Shown here in pieces: positions 7,798 through 15,750 of a DNA stretch of 63,839 bases (positions are counted from its first letter, which is position 1; each line of letters starts with the position of its first letter). The position numbers and the translations under genes were made by a program. The notes under the pieces are model-generated. The model searched no databases and was not told the DNA's origin. It saw only the letters and a program-made list of their open reading frames with translations. Origin of the DNA: an uncultured Halanaerobiales bacterium (GTDB taxonomy: Bacteria; Bacillota; Halanaerobiia; Halanaerobiales; M55B127); assembly GCA_913055675.1 (NCBI GenBank), contig CAJXKY010000010.1, forward strand, positions 1 to 63,839, read 5' to 3'.

Positions 7798-7838
7798 CCC
7801 CATTGGATTTATCAAATCAGTGAAAAAATCCAATGGGG
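7798..7838. terminator. Terminator hairpin between the converging glycosyltransferase operon and lyase gene
   Basis: A 13-bp perfect stem (CCCCATTGGATTT at 7798-7810 with AAATCCAATGGGG at 7826-7838) lies 7 nt beyond the stop of the minus-strand lyase gene. It can serve transcripts from both sides. The T-tracts are weak. Confidence 0.65.
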
Positions 7839-7844
7839 ATTATA

Positions 7845-9227
7845 TTATTCGATGGGTTTTAATCGTGCTGTAAAATGTCTTAAGATATCTGGTTCATAAG
7901 TAAAGTCTAATCCTTTGATTTCGTCTATTTGGCCTTTAATATTGATAAGCGATTCAGCCACAAAATTTAAATGTGAATCTGTATAAACTCTTCTAGGAAT
8001 CGTAAGGCGCAAAAATTCAAATGGGGATTCAATTTGTTCACCTGTTTTTGGGTCTCTTCCTAAAAGCAGAGATCCAATTTCAACACCTCTTATTCCACCT
8101 TCAAGATATAATTCATTTGCTAAAGCTTGAGCAGGAAATTGATGATAAGGAATATGGGGAAGTAATTTTTTGGCATTTACAAACACAGCATGCCCTCCAA
8201 CTGGATATTGAATAGGTATGCCATTACTTTGCAATTTTTCTCCTAATAAATTTATTTGGTCGATTCGATGTTTGAGGTAAGGATATTGGATGCCTTCTTT
8301 TAATCCTCGTGCAATAGCTTCCATATCTCGCCCCGCTAGACCTCCGTATGTAGGAAAACCTTCTATAGGTACAGCCTGAGATCTAACCTTATTATATAGT
8401 TCTTCATTATCTTTGATTCCTATAATACCTCCAATATTTACAATAGCATCTTTTTTTGCACTCATTGTAAAAGCATCGGTGTAGGAGAACATTTCTTTTA
8501 TAATATCTTTAATAGATTTATTCTCATATTTTTGCACTCTTGATTTAATGAAAAAAGCATTTTCAGCAAAACGTGCGGCATCCATTATTACAGGTATGTT
8601 ATATTTTTCTCCTAGTTCGCTAACCTTTTTAATATTTGTGAGAGATACTGGTTGACCACCAGCACTATTACAGGTAACTGTAATAATAATCATTGCAATT
8701 TTATCTTTGCCTTTTTCCTCAATAAATTTTTCTGTTTTTTCGATATCAAAATTACCTTTAAAGGGATGATATTTATCTGTATTAAGTGCTTCATCTATTA
8801 TGAAATTTTTTGCAGTTCCACCTGCTAATTCAACATGAGCTTTTGTAGTATCAAAGTGCATATTACTTAAAACATAATCCCCTTCATCTACAAGGAGTGG
8901 GAATAAAACTTGTTCGGCTCCACGTCCTTGATGAGTAGGAACTATCTGATTATAATCAAAGATATCTTGTACTGTATCTTTCAAATGGAAGAAGTTTTTA
9001 CTTCCAGCATATGATTCATCGCCACGCATCAGACCAGCCCATTGATTATCACTCATTGCATTGGTACCACTATCAGTTAAAAGATCAATAAAAACCTCTT
9101 CGGATTTTAAAGAAAATAAATTATAGCCAGCTCTTTTTAGAGCTTTTTTTCTTTCTTCTTTCGATATTAGATTAATAGGTTCAACCATCTTTATCTTATA
9201 CGGGGGAACATTTAATCCTTTTGGCAA
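7845..9227 (-). CDS. tnaA: Tryptophanase-like beta-eliminating lyase (tryptophanase or tyrosine phenol-lyase)
   Basis: This is a PLP fold-type I lyase that splits an aromatic amino acid into indole or phenol plus pyruvate and ammonia. Family signatures run the whole length: [48 protein letters not shown] and MSAKKDA, where Lys259 should hold PLP. The C-terminus [12 protein letters not shown] is also typical. The segment [16 protein letters not shown] follows tryptophanase; tyrosine phenol-lyase has SMERG there. The N-terminal [10 protein letters not shown] part is closer to tyrosine phenol-lyase, so substrate is not certain. An in-frame ATG at 9242 has no ribosome site, whereas the TTG at 9227 has GGGAG about 8 nt upstream, so I chose 9227 (460 residues). 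No tnaC-like leader peptide was seen. Confidence 0.85.
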   Translation of the reverse strand: MPKGLNVPPYKIKMVEPINLISKEERKKALKRAGYNLFSLKSEEVFIDLLTDSGTNAMSDNQWAGLMRGDESYAGSKNFFHLKDTVQDIFDYNQIVPTHQGRGAEQVLFPLLVDEGDYVLSNMHFDTTKAHVELAGGTAKNFIIDEALNTDKYHPFKGNFDIEKTEKFIEEKGKDKIAMIIITVTCNSAGGQPVSLTNIKKVSELGEKYNIPVIMDAARFAENAFFIKSRVQKYENKSIKDIIKEMFSYTDAFTMSAKKDAIVNIGGIIGIKDNEELYNKVRSQAVPIEGFPTYGGLAGRDMEAIARGLKEGIQYPYLKHRIDQINLLGEKLQSNGIPIQYPVGGHAVFVNAKKLLPHIPYHQFPAQALANELYLEGGIRGVEIGSLLLGRDPKTGEQIESPFEFLRLTIPRRVYTDSHLNFVAESLINIKGQIDEIKGLDFTYEPDILRHFTARLKPIE

Positions 9228-9255
9228 AATAATCACTCCCATTTATTTTATTCAT

Positions 9256-9284
9256 ATTTTAATAATTCCGTTTTTAAAGGATAA
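9256..9284 (-). promoter_or_regulatory. Putative promoter of the tryptophanase-like gene
   Basis: On the minus strand TTATCC (9279-9284), a 17-nt spacer and TAAAAT (9256-9261) precede the gene. The -35 box lies inside the palindrome at 9275-9293. Confidence 0.4.
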
Positions 9285-9293
9285 AATCCTTTA
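9275..9293. promoter_or_regulatory. Palindrome, candidate operator between the lyase and pfp
   Basis: A perfect 8-bp inverted repeat (TAAAGGAT, 3-nt spacer AAA, ATCCTTTA) lies in the divergent intergenic region and covers the likely -35 box of the lyase gene. It is not followed by a T-tract, so it looks more like a dimeric repressor site than a terminator. Confidence 0.4.
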
Positions 9294-9354
9294 TTTATTC
9301 GCTAATAAATGGTAAATTATATAATAGAAGATAACTTAAAAAGGGGGTATACAA

Positions 9355-10605
9355 ATGAGTAAAAATTGTCTTGTTGCTCAATCTGGTGGACCAACTCCAG
9401 TAATCAATGCCAGTTTACAAGGGGTAATTGAGTCTGCTTTAGAAAATAAAGAAATAGAAAATATTTACGGAGCTCGTTTTGGAATTAGTGGTTTGATGAA
9501 AGATAAGATATTTGATTTAACCAATGAGGATAAAAAAGAAATTAAGTTACTACAGCATACTCCAGGTTCTATATTGGGAAGTTGCAGATATAAACTGGGG
9601 GAGATAGAAGATGATATAACGGATTATGAAAAAATATTTAATGTACTTGAAAAATATAATATTAAATATTTTTACTATATTGGTGGTAATGATTCGATGG
9701 ATACTGTAGAAAAGTTAAATAGGTATGCTAATTACAACAACAAGGATTTAGTTGTAATGGGGATACCTAAAACAGTTGATAATGACTTATTAGTAACAGA
9801 CCATTCTCCAGGGTTTGGTAGTGCAGCAAAATATATAGCCACTAGTGTAATGGAGGCTACATTGGATAGCAGAGTTTATCAAAGGAAGAATGTTCATTTA
9901 GTTGAAGTAATGGGTAGACATGCAGGTTGGCTAGCTGCTGCCAGTGCTCTAGCAGGAGAAACTGGACTTAATACTCCAGATTTAATCTATTTTCCTGAAA
10001 TAACATTTTCTACTGATAAGTTTGTAAGAGATTTAAAGAAAAAAGCTGAAGAAAAAGATAATATTATTGTTGTTGTTTCAGAAGGTATAAAAGATAGTGA
10101 TGGTAACTACATATATGCTAGTGAATCTTCCAAACATGATCAATTTGGCCATAAACAAATGGGAGGAGCTGCAAAAGCCTTAGTTCCATTCATTAAAGAA
10201 TATGTTTATGATAGAGTAAAAGTAATAGAATTTAATATTTTACAAAGGGCTGCAAACCATGTAGCATCAAAGACAGATGCTGATGAGGCATATCAATGTG
10301 GTAAAAAAGCTGTAGAATTTTCTGTGCAAGGTAATGCAAGTGGAAAAGCGGTAGTTATTAAAAGGACATCAAACAGTCCATATCAATCGACAATTGAACT
10401 TGCAGATGTAGATTTAATTGCTAATAAAGAGAAAAAAGTTCCAAGAGATTGGATTAACGAAGCTGGTAATCATGTCACAGAAGAAGCATTACAATATTTA
10501 AGGCCTTTAATTAAAGGTGAAATGGAAAGAAAGACTGAAAAGGGTTTACCTAGGTATAGTGATTTAGAGGCTGCTGTAACAGTTAGACCCAAAAAGGATA
10601 TTTAA
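9355..10605 (+). CDS. pfp: Pyrophosphate-dependent 6-phosphofructokinase
   Basis: The 416-residue enzyme phosphorylates fructose 6-phosphate to fructose 1,6-bisphosphate in glycolysis. The PFK fold is shown by AQSGGPTPVINAS at the N-terminus, GGNDSMDT at about residue 110, PKTVDND at about 140 and MGRHAGW at about 183. ATP-dependent PFKs have GGDGS and PGTIDND. The replacement of that G by D in GGND and the K of PKTVDND are the hallmarks of PPi users. The reaction is reversible and saves ATP. The ATG follows AAGGGGG. A valine T-box follows downstream with its own promoter. Confidence 0.9.
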   Translation: MSKNCLVAQSGGPTPVINASLQGVIESALENKEIENIYGARFGISGLMKDKIFDLTNEDKKEIKLLQHTPGSILGSCRYKLGEIEDDITDYEKIFNVLEKYNIKYFYYIGGNDSMDTVEKLNRYANYNNKDLVVMGIPKTVDNDLLVTDHSPGFGSAAKYIATSVMEATLDSRVYQRKNVHLVEVMGRHAGWLAAASALAGETGLNTPDLIYFPEITFSTDKFVRDLKKKAEEKDNIIVVVSEGIKDSDGNYIYASESSKHDQFGHKQMGGAAKALVPFIKEYVYDRVKVIEFNILQRAANHVASKTDADEAYQCGKKAVEFSVQGNASGKAVVIKRTSNSPYQSTIELADVDLIANKEKKVPRDWINEAGNHVTEEALQYLRPLIKGEMERKTEKGLPRYSDLEAAVTVRPKKDI

Positions 10606-10613
10606 TTAAGTTC

Positions 10614-10642
10614 TTGACAAGTAGTAAAATTAATAGTATCAT
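10614..10642 (+). promoter_or_regulatory. Promoter of the valS T-box transcript
   Basis: TTGACA (10614-10619), a 17-nt spacer and TATCAT (10637-10642) predict a start near 10649, just before the T-box leader. It begins only 9 nt after the pfp stop codon. Confidence 0.75.
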
Positions 10643-10648
10643 TATATA

Positions 10649-10916
10649 CAAATATTTATAAATATTTAAAGATGTTGAACGGGAGGAGTAATTTTAAAAA
10701 AGTCTAAGAGAGGGAAGCCCATCGGCTGTAAGGCTTCTTGACTTAATTTAAAATGAAGGTCGCCCCGGAGTTGTTTGCCTCAAAGAATTTAGGGTAAACC
10801 GGTATTAACCGTTATATTAAAAGAGGGTCTGAGACATTCATGTTTTCTCAGGAACTAAGGTGGTAACGCGAAAATAATCCTTTTTCGTCCTTAATTGGAT
10901 GGAAAAGGATTTTTTA
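10649..10916 (+). promoter_or_regulatory. T-box riboswitch (valine, specifier GUC)
   Basis: The leader reads the charging state of tRNA-Val and allows valS transcription when the tRNA is uncharged. The antiterminator T-box sequence AAGGTGGTAACGCG is at about 10857-10870, one or two changes from the consensus AGGGTGGNACCGCG; its TGGT bulge would pair with the tRNA end ACCA. Upstream is a long stem I. In it AATGAAGGTCGCC at about 10753-10765 offers GTC (10759-10761) as a valine specifier followed by a purine, which agrees with the downstream gene. A terminator ends the leader. Confidence 0.9.
10876..10916 (+). terminator. T-box terminator upstream of valS
   Basis: The pair AATCCTTTTTCGTCC (10876-10890) and GGATGGAAAAGGATT (10897-10911) forms a long stem followed by T-rich sequence. 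It competes with the antiterminator that contains the T-box motif. Confidence 0.85.
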
Positions 10917-10949
10917 TATTTTAAAATAATATAGGGAGGTTTTAAGAAG

Positions 10950-13598
10950 ATGGAAAATTTACCTAAAAATTATGATCCAGATCAGGTAGAAGAAAAATGG
11001 TATAATTTTTGGAAGGAAAATGATTACTTCAGAGCTCAAATTGATGAAAACAAAGAACCATTTTCAATTGTAATGCCACCCCCAAATGTTACGGGGCAAT
11101 TACATATGGGACATGCTTTAGATAACACTTTGCAGGATATACTAACAAGATGGAAAAGAATGAAAGGGTTTTCTGCCTTGTGGCTGCCAGGTACTGACCA
11201 TGCTAGTATTGCTACTGAAGTAAAAGTGGTTAATAAATTGAGAGATGAAGGAATTGATAAGGACGAACTCGGAAGAGCAGGATTTTTAGATAAGGCTTGG
11301 GAGTGGAAGGAAGAATATGGTGGAAGAATAACCAACCAGTTGGAAAAAATGGGATCTTCCTGTGATTGGTCTCGGGAAAGATTTACAATGGATGAAGGTT
11401 GTTCAAAAGCAGTAAAAGAAGTTTTTATACAATTATATGATAAAGGATTGATTTATCAGGGAGACTATATTGTTAACTGGTGTCCTAGCTGTCATACAAC
11501 TCTTTCTGATGTAGAGGTAGAGCATGAAGAGCATGAGGGAAAACTGTATTATATTAAATACCCTTTAAAAGATAGTGATGACTATATTACAGTTGCAACT
11601 ACTAGACCTGAAACCATGTTGGGTGATACAGCAATTGCCGTTGATCCTTCTGATGATAGATATAATGAACTGGTAGGTAAAACTGCTATACTACCCATCA
11701 TGAATCGAGAAATCCCTATTATAGAAGATAGATTTGTTGATAGTGAATTTGGTACTGGGATGGTAAAAGTTACTCCAGCTCACGATCCTAATGATTTTGA
11801 AATTGGAGAACGTAATGACTTAGAAGTAATTAAAGTTATTGATGAAGATGCTAATATGACAGATATAACAGGCAAGTATGCCGGTATGGATAGATATGAA
11901 TGTCGCGAAAGATTGATTGAAGATCTAAAAGAAGAAGTGTTATTAATAAAAGTTGAAGAACATGAACATTCTATTGGTCAATGTTACCGCTGTGATACCG
12001 TTATTGAACCACTTGTTTCTAAACAGTGGTTTGTAAAAATGGAACCTTTAGCTGAACCTGCAATTGAGGCAGTTAAACAAGGAGATATTAGATTTATACC
12101 AGAGCGATTTAGTAAAGTCTATTTAAACTGGATGGAAAACATAAAAGACTGGTGTATTTCCCGTCAATTATGGTGGGGTCACAGAATACCAGTTTGGTAC
12201 TGTCAAGACTGTGATGAAGTAATCGTAAGAAGAGAAGAACCAAATGAATGTCCTAACTGTAATAGTGAAAATCTAAAACAAGATGAAGATGTTTTAGATA
12301 CCTGGTTTTCTTCTGCGCTCTGGCCTTTTTCAACTTTAGGTTGGCCGGAAGAAACTGAGGAGCTACAGTACTTTTATCCTACAGATGTTTTAGTGACTGG
12401 TAGAGATATCATATTCTTTTGGGTAGCTCGAATGATTTTCATGGGACTTGAATTTATGGATGAGCCTCCCTTTAGTGATGTATATGTACACGGTCTAATA
12501 AGAGATGCCCAGGGCAGAAAAATGAGTAAATCCTTAGGTAATGGTATTGACCCCATTGAAGTTATTGAAGAATATGGTGCAGATGCTCTTAGGTTTACAA
12601 TTATTACAGGAAATACTCCTGGAAATGATATGAGATTTAGAGAAGAAAGACTGGAAGCTAGTCGTAATTTTGCTAATAAAATATGGAACGCTTCTCGATT
12701 TATATTAATGAATGTAGAAGAGTTTGATTATAATTCATTCAAGGAAGAAAATCTAAAACTTAATCTAGCAGACAAATGGATGTTAAGTAGAACTAATGAA
12801 GTTACTCAGGCTATTGATGAATATCTAGAAAAATATAGTTTTGGTGAGATGAGTAAAAAATTATATGACTTTATTTGGAATGAGTATTGTGACTGGTATA
12901 TAGAAATACTAAAGGAAAGGCTTTATCAGGACAAAGACGTACAAGCTAAAAAGACTGCTCAGTATATGGGTCTTAAAATACTTGGCGATATTCTAAAATT
13001 ACTTCATCCAGTAATGCCAATGATAACAGAAGAAATATGGCAAAAGCTACCTATATCTAATAAAAGTATAATGATTTCTAGTTGGCCGGAATATAATTCA
13101 GAAGAAATTGATGAAAAGGCAGAAAATAAAATGGGAAGAATTATGAGTGTTATTAAAGCAGTAAGAAATATTAGAAATGAAATGAAAGTAGATCCTGGGC
13201 GAAAAATAGAAGCAATTCTTTTAGCAGATAACAAAAACCAAGAAATACTTAAAGATGGTAGAAGTTATATTAAAAACCTTGCCAAAATAGATGATTTAAC
13301 AATGCAAAAAGAAATGGATGAAAGGCCTCAGCCTTCTTCAACTTCAATTGTAAATGGAATAGAAGTTATTCTTCCATTAGAGGGTATGGTTGATATAGAA
13401 AAAGAACTTAAAAGGCTTAAAAAAGAATTAGAAGATGTGAAATATGAAATAGAAAGAGCCAAGGGTAAACTTGCAAATGAAGGCTTTGTAAATAATGCCC
13501 CACAAGAATTAGTTGAAGGTGAGAAAGAAAAATTAGAAGAGTATAAAGATAAGAAAGTGAAATTATTAGAAAGAATAGAACAATTAAAATTAAATTAA
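10950..13598 (+). CDS. valS: Valyl-tRNA synthetase
   Basis: The 882-residue class Ia synthetase charges tRNA-Val with valine. The HIGH motif appears as HMGH at residues 52-55 within PPPNVTGQLHMGHAL. The CP1 editing domain carries TTRPETMLGDTAIAV and GTGMVKVTPAHDPND. The KMSKS loop is GRKMSKSLGNG at about residue 522. A tRNA-binding anticodon domain follows, and the last 70 residues form the charged coiled-coil arm typical of ValRS. Length is normal. The ATG follows AGGGAGG. It is the only gene of the T-box transcript before the riboswitch-controlled pur operon. Confidence 0.97.
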   Translation: MENLPKNYDPDQVEEKWYNFWKENDYFRAQIDENKEPFSIVMPPPNVTGQLHMGHALDNTLQDILTRWKRMKGFSALWLPGTDHASIATEVKVVNKLRDEGIDKDELGRAGFLDKAWEWKEEYGGRITNQLEKMGSSCDWSRERFTMDEGCSKAVKEVFIQLYDKGLIYQGDYIVNWCPSCHTTLSDVEVEHEEHEGKLYYIKYPLKDSDDYITVATTRPETMLGDTAIAVDPSDDRYNELVGKTAILPIMNREIPIIEDRFVDSEFGTGMVKVTPAHDPNDFEIGERNDLEVIKVIDEDANMTDITGKYAGMDRYECRERLIEDLKEEVLLIKVEEHEHSIGQCYRCDTVIEPLVSKQWFVKMEPLAEPAIEAVKQGDIRFIPERFSKVYLNWMENIKDWCISRQLWWGHRIPVWYCQDCDEVIVRREEPNECPNCNSENLKQDEDVLDTWFSSALWPFSTLGWPEETEELQYFYPTDVLVTGRDIIFFWVARMIFMGLEFMDEPPFSDVYVHGLIRDAQGRKMSKSLGNGIDPIEVIEEYGADALRFTIITGNTPGNDMRFREERLEASRNFANKIWNASRFILMNVEEFDYNSFKEENLKLNLADKWMLSRTNEVTQAIDEYLEKYSFGEMSKKLYDFIWNEYCDWYIEILKERLYQDKDVQAKKTAQYMGLKILGDILKLLHPVMPMITEEIWQKLPISNKSIMISSWPEYNSEEIDEKAENKMGRIMSVIKAVRNIRNEMKVDPGRKIEAILLADNKNQEILKDGRSYIKNLAKIDDLTMQKEMDERPQPSSTSIVNGIEVILPLEGMVDIEKELKRLKKELEDVKYEIERAKGKLANEGFVNNAPQELVEGEKEKLEEYKDKKVKLLERIEQLKLN

Positions 13599-13606
13599 GA
13601 ATATTA

Positions 13607-13635
13607 TTGACTTAAAAATAATATTCTGTTATGAT
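13607..13635 (+). promoter_or_regulatory. Promoter of the purine operon
   Basis: TTGACT (13607-13612), a 17-nt spacer and TATGAT (13630-13635) predict a start near 13642, about 33 nt before the guanine aptamer. It lies 9 nt after the valS stop codon. Confidence 0.75.
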
Positions 13636-13674
13636 AATTGCATAAATTAGTATGAAAAACAGAATATTTTTGTA

Positions 13675-13743
13675 CCTCATATAATCTCGGTAATAAGGTC
13701 CGAGAGTTTCTACCAGGTAGCCCATAACTAGCTGTCTATGAGG
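13675..13743 (+). promoter_or_regulatory. Guanine-class purine riboswitch aptamer (first half of a tandem)
   Basis: P1 pairs CCTCATA with TATGAGG. The conserved joining segments TAATC and GTTTCTAC are present, with loop 2 AATAAGG (GG) able to pair with loop 3 CCCATAA (CC), as in the classic three-way junction. The ligand-reading pyrimidine in GTCTATGAG is C, which selects guanine over adenine. Deviations are a U-U mismatch closing P2, a G-G mismatch inside P3, and U instead of the usual A just before the ligand-reading C. No terminator follows this aptamer directly; the second aptamer comes next. Confidence 0.88.
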
Positions 13744-13745
13744 GA

Positions 13746-13842
13746 AGTGTACCTAGGTTTCCGCATTTTCGGACTGAAAATTGGCTGGTTCAAGCGGTAC
13801 AGATATCTTATACACCGAAGGGATAAAAGCCCAGGCGGGTAG
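13746..13842 (+). promoter_or_regulatory. PRPP riboswitch aptamer (ykkC subtype 2b; second half of the tandem)
   Basis: The segment has the ykkC-family core: ACCTAGGTTTCCGC at about 13751-13764, then GGACTG, GGCTGGTTCAAGCGG at about 13783-13797, ACACCGAAGGGATAAAAGCCC at about 13812-13832, and a long-range GTGTA/TACAC pairing. Its place upstream of a purine operon and directly behind a guanine aptamer matches the published guanine-PRPP tandem, so I call PRPP rather than guanidine or ppGpp. The last bases of the aptamer also form the 5' arm of the terminator, so PRPP binding should prevent termination. Confidence 0.85.
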
Positions 13843-13888
13843 GTTCTACTCTTAGAAAAAGTAGTAACTACCTGTCTGGGCTTTTTTA
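13828..13888 (+). terminator. Terminator of the tandem riboswitch
   Basis: AGCCCAGGCGGGTAG (13828-13842) pairs with CTACCTGTCTGGGCT (13868-13882), followed by six T and then purD. The 5' arm overlaps the conserved 3' part of the PRPP aptamer, which is the expected expression platform. Confidence 0.9.
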
Positions 13889-13929
13889 TATTTAATAAAC
13901 AAAATATTGTTATAGGAGGGATATGATTT

Positions 13930-15222
13930 GTGACAAATGTTCTAATAATTGGGAATGGAGGTAGAGAACATTCATTAGCCAGGAAATTAAATCAAAGTAG
14001 TAGAGTAGACAAAATTTTTGTAATGCCTGGTAATGCAGGTACTAAAGAGATAGCAACAAATGTGGAAATGGATATTTTAAATTTTGAGGAAGTAGCTGCT
14101 TTTGCTAAAAGAAATAAGATAGAGATGACCTTTGTTGGTCCTGAAAGGCCTTTGGTACAGGGAATTGTAGATTTTTTTAATAAAAAAAGTCTTGCCATAT
14201 TTGGACCAAATAAAAGAGCAGCTCAATTAGAAGGTAGTAAAGTTTATGCCAAGAAGGTAATGAAAGACTGTAAGATCCCTACTGCTGAGTTTGCAACATT
14301 TACGGAATCTAAAAAAGCATATAATTATATAAGAGATTGTGATTTTCCGTTAGTTATTAAAGCTGAGGGTTTAGCTGCTGGTAAAGGAGTAATTGTTACA
14401 AACAATATAAATGAAGCTCAAAATGCAGTGAAAAGAATAATGGATGATAAAGAATTTGGAAATGCAGGCGATAAAATAGTTATAGAAGAGTACCTAGAAG
14501 GTGAAGAAGCATCTATAATGGTATTTTCAGATGGAAGGACCTATTACCCTATGGTTTCTGCTCAGGATCACAAACAAATCGGTGAAGGGGATAAAGGACC
14601 TAATACAGGTGGCATGGGGGCTTATGCACCAACTCCCTTAATAGAGAATGAAATTTTAAGAAAAGTCAAGGGGAAGATACTTAATCCATTATTTAATTAT
14701 CTAAAAGAAAACAAGATTACTTTTAAAGGGATTCTCTTTGTAGGTCTAATGGTGAAAAAAGGTGAACCAAAGGTTTTAGAATTCAATGTTAGGTTTGGAG
14801 ATCCCGAAGCACAAGTCGTTTTACCTTTATTGAAAAATGATTTACTAACAGTAGCTAATAAAGTGGTAAAAGGCAGATTAGATGAGATTAAACTGCAGTG
14901 GAAAAAAGAAAAAGCATTAGCTGTAATATTAGCATCAGGAGGTTATCCCGTTAAATATCAAAAAGGGAAACAAATAAATGGAATAAATAAATTTGAAAAT
15001 CTTTCTAATCCCTTCATCATTCAGGCTGGAACAAAATATGAGAATAATAAAATTTTGACAGCAGGTGGTAGAGTTTTAGCAGTGGTAGCAACCGGGAATA
15101 GTTATCAAGAAGTATATGATCTTTGTTACGAAAACATAGAAAAGATAGATTTTGAAGATCTATATTATAGGAGAGATATTGGACATAGAATTAAAGGAGT
15201 GAAGTTAATAAAAAATGAATAA
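13930..15222 (+). CDS. purD: Phosphoribosylamine-glycine ligase (GAR synthetase)
   Basis: The 430-residue ATP-grasp enzyme joins glycine to phosphoribosylamine, step 2 of de novo purine synthesis. Signatures are the N-terminal VLIIGNGGREHSLA, FVGPERPLVQGIVDFF, the ATP-grasp GLAAGKGVIV loop, and RFGDPEAQVVLPLL for metal binding. The start is GTG at 13930, following GGAGGG. purD is the first gene of the operon here, whereas it is last in Bacillus subtilis. Its end overlaps purE by 8 nt. Confidence 0.97.
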   Translation: MTNVLIIGNGGREHSLARKLNQSSRVDKIFVMPGNAGTKEIATNVEMDILNFEEVAAFAKRNKIEMTFVGPERPLVQGIVDFFNKKSLAIFGPNKRAAQLEGSKVYAKKVMKDCKIPTAEFATFTESKKAYNYIRDCDFPLVIKAEGLAAGKGVIVTNNINEAQNAVKRIMDDKEFGNAGDKIVIEEYLEGEEASIMVFSDGRTYYPMVSAQDHKQIGEGDKGPNTGGMGAYAPTPLIENEILRKVKGKILNPLFNYLKENKITFKGILFVGLMVKKGEPKVLEFNVRFGDPEAQVVLPLLKNDLLTVANKVVKGRLDEIKLQWKKEKALAVILASGGYPVKYQKGKQINGINKFENLSNPFIIQAGTKYENNKILTAGGRVLAVVATGNSYQEVYDLCYENIEKIDFEDLYYRRDIGHRIKGVKLIKNE

Positions 15223-15733
15223 AAAAATTGGTATCATGATGGGCAGCGATTCTGACTTGCCGATTATGAAAGAAGCTTGTCAATTATTAGATGAATTAGA
15301 AATGGATTATGATGTGACTGTGATTTCAGCGCACCGAACACCTGAGAGGGCAAGGGAATATGCTCGAAATGCAGCGACCAATCAGTTTGGTGTAATAATT
15401 GCGGGAGCGGGGAAAGCAGCCCATTTGCCGGGAGTGATTGCAGCAAGTACTAATTTGCCAGTAATTGGAGTTCCGATTAGAACATCAACTTTAGGAGGTG
15501 CCGATTCACTTTATTCAATGGTACAAATGCCGGGAGGAGTTCCTGTGGCTACAGTGGCTTTAAACGGTGCTAAAAATGCTGCTATTTTGGCTGTGCAAAT
15601 CCTTGCTTTAAGTGATGAAGATGTAAAAAATAAGTTGATAGATTATAAAGAAAATATGAGGATAGATGTAAACAATACTGCAGGACGATTAAAAGATTTA
15701 GGATATAAAAAGTATTTGGAAGAATATTTTTAA
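15215..15733 (+). CDS. purE: N5-carboxyaminoimidazole ribonucleotide mutase (class I PurE)
   Basis: The 172-residue protein moves the carboxyl group from N5-CAIR to make CAIR. Class I motifs are GSDSDLPIM near the start, SAHRTPER at about 40, and AGAGKAAHLPGVIA at about 70. Class I enzymes normally work with PurK, which makes N5-CAIR. No purK lies in this operon, so PurK is encoded elsewhere or high CO2 is used directly. It overlaps purD by 8 nt and precedes purB by 17 nt. Confidence 0.95.
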   Translation: MNKKIGIMMGSDSDLPIMKEACQLLDELEMDYDVTVISAHRTPERAREYARNAATNQFGVIIAGAGKAAHLPGVIAASTNLPVIGVPIRTSTLGGADSLYSMVQMPGGVPVATVALNGAKNAAILAVQILALSDEDVKNKLIDYKENMRIDVNNTAGRLKDLGYKKYLEEYF

Positions 15734-15750
15734 TTAATGGAGGCTGAGCA

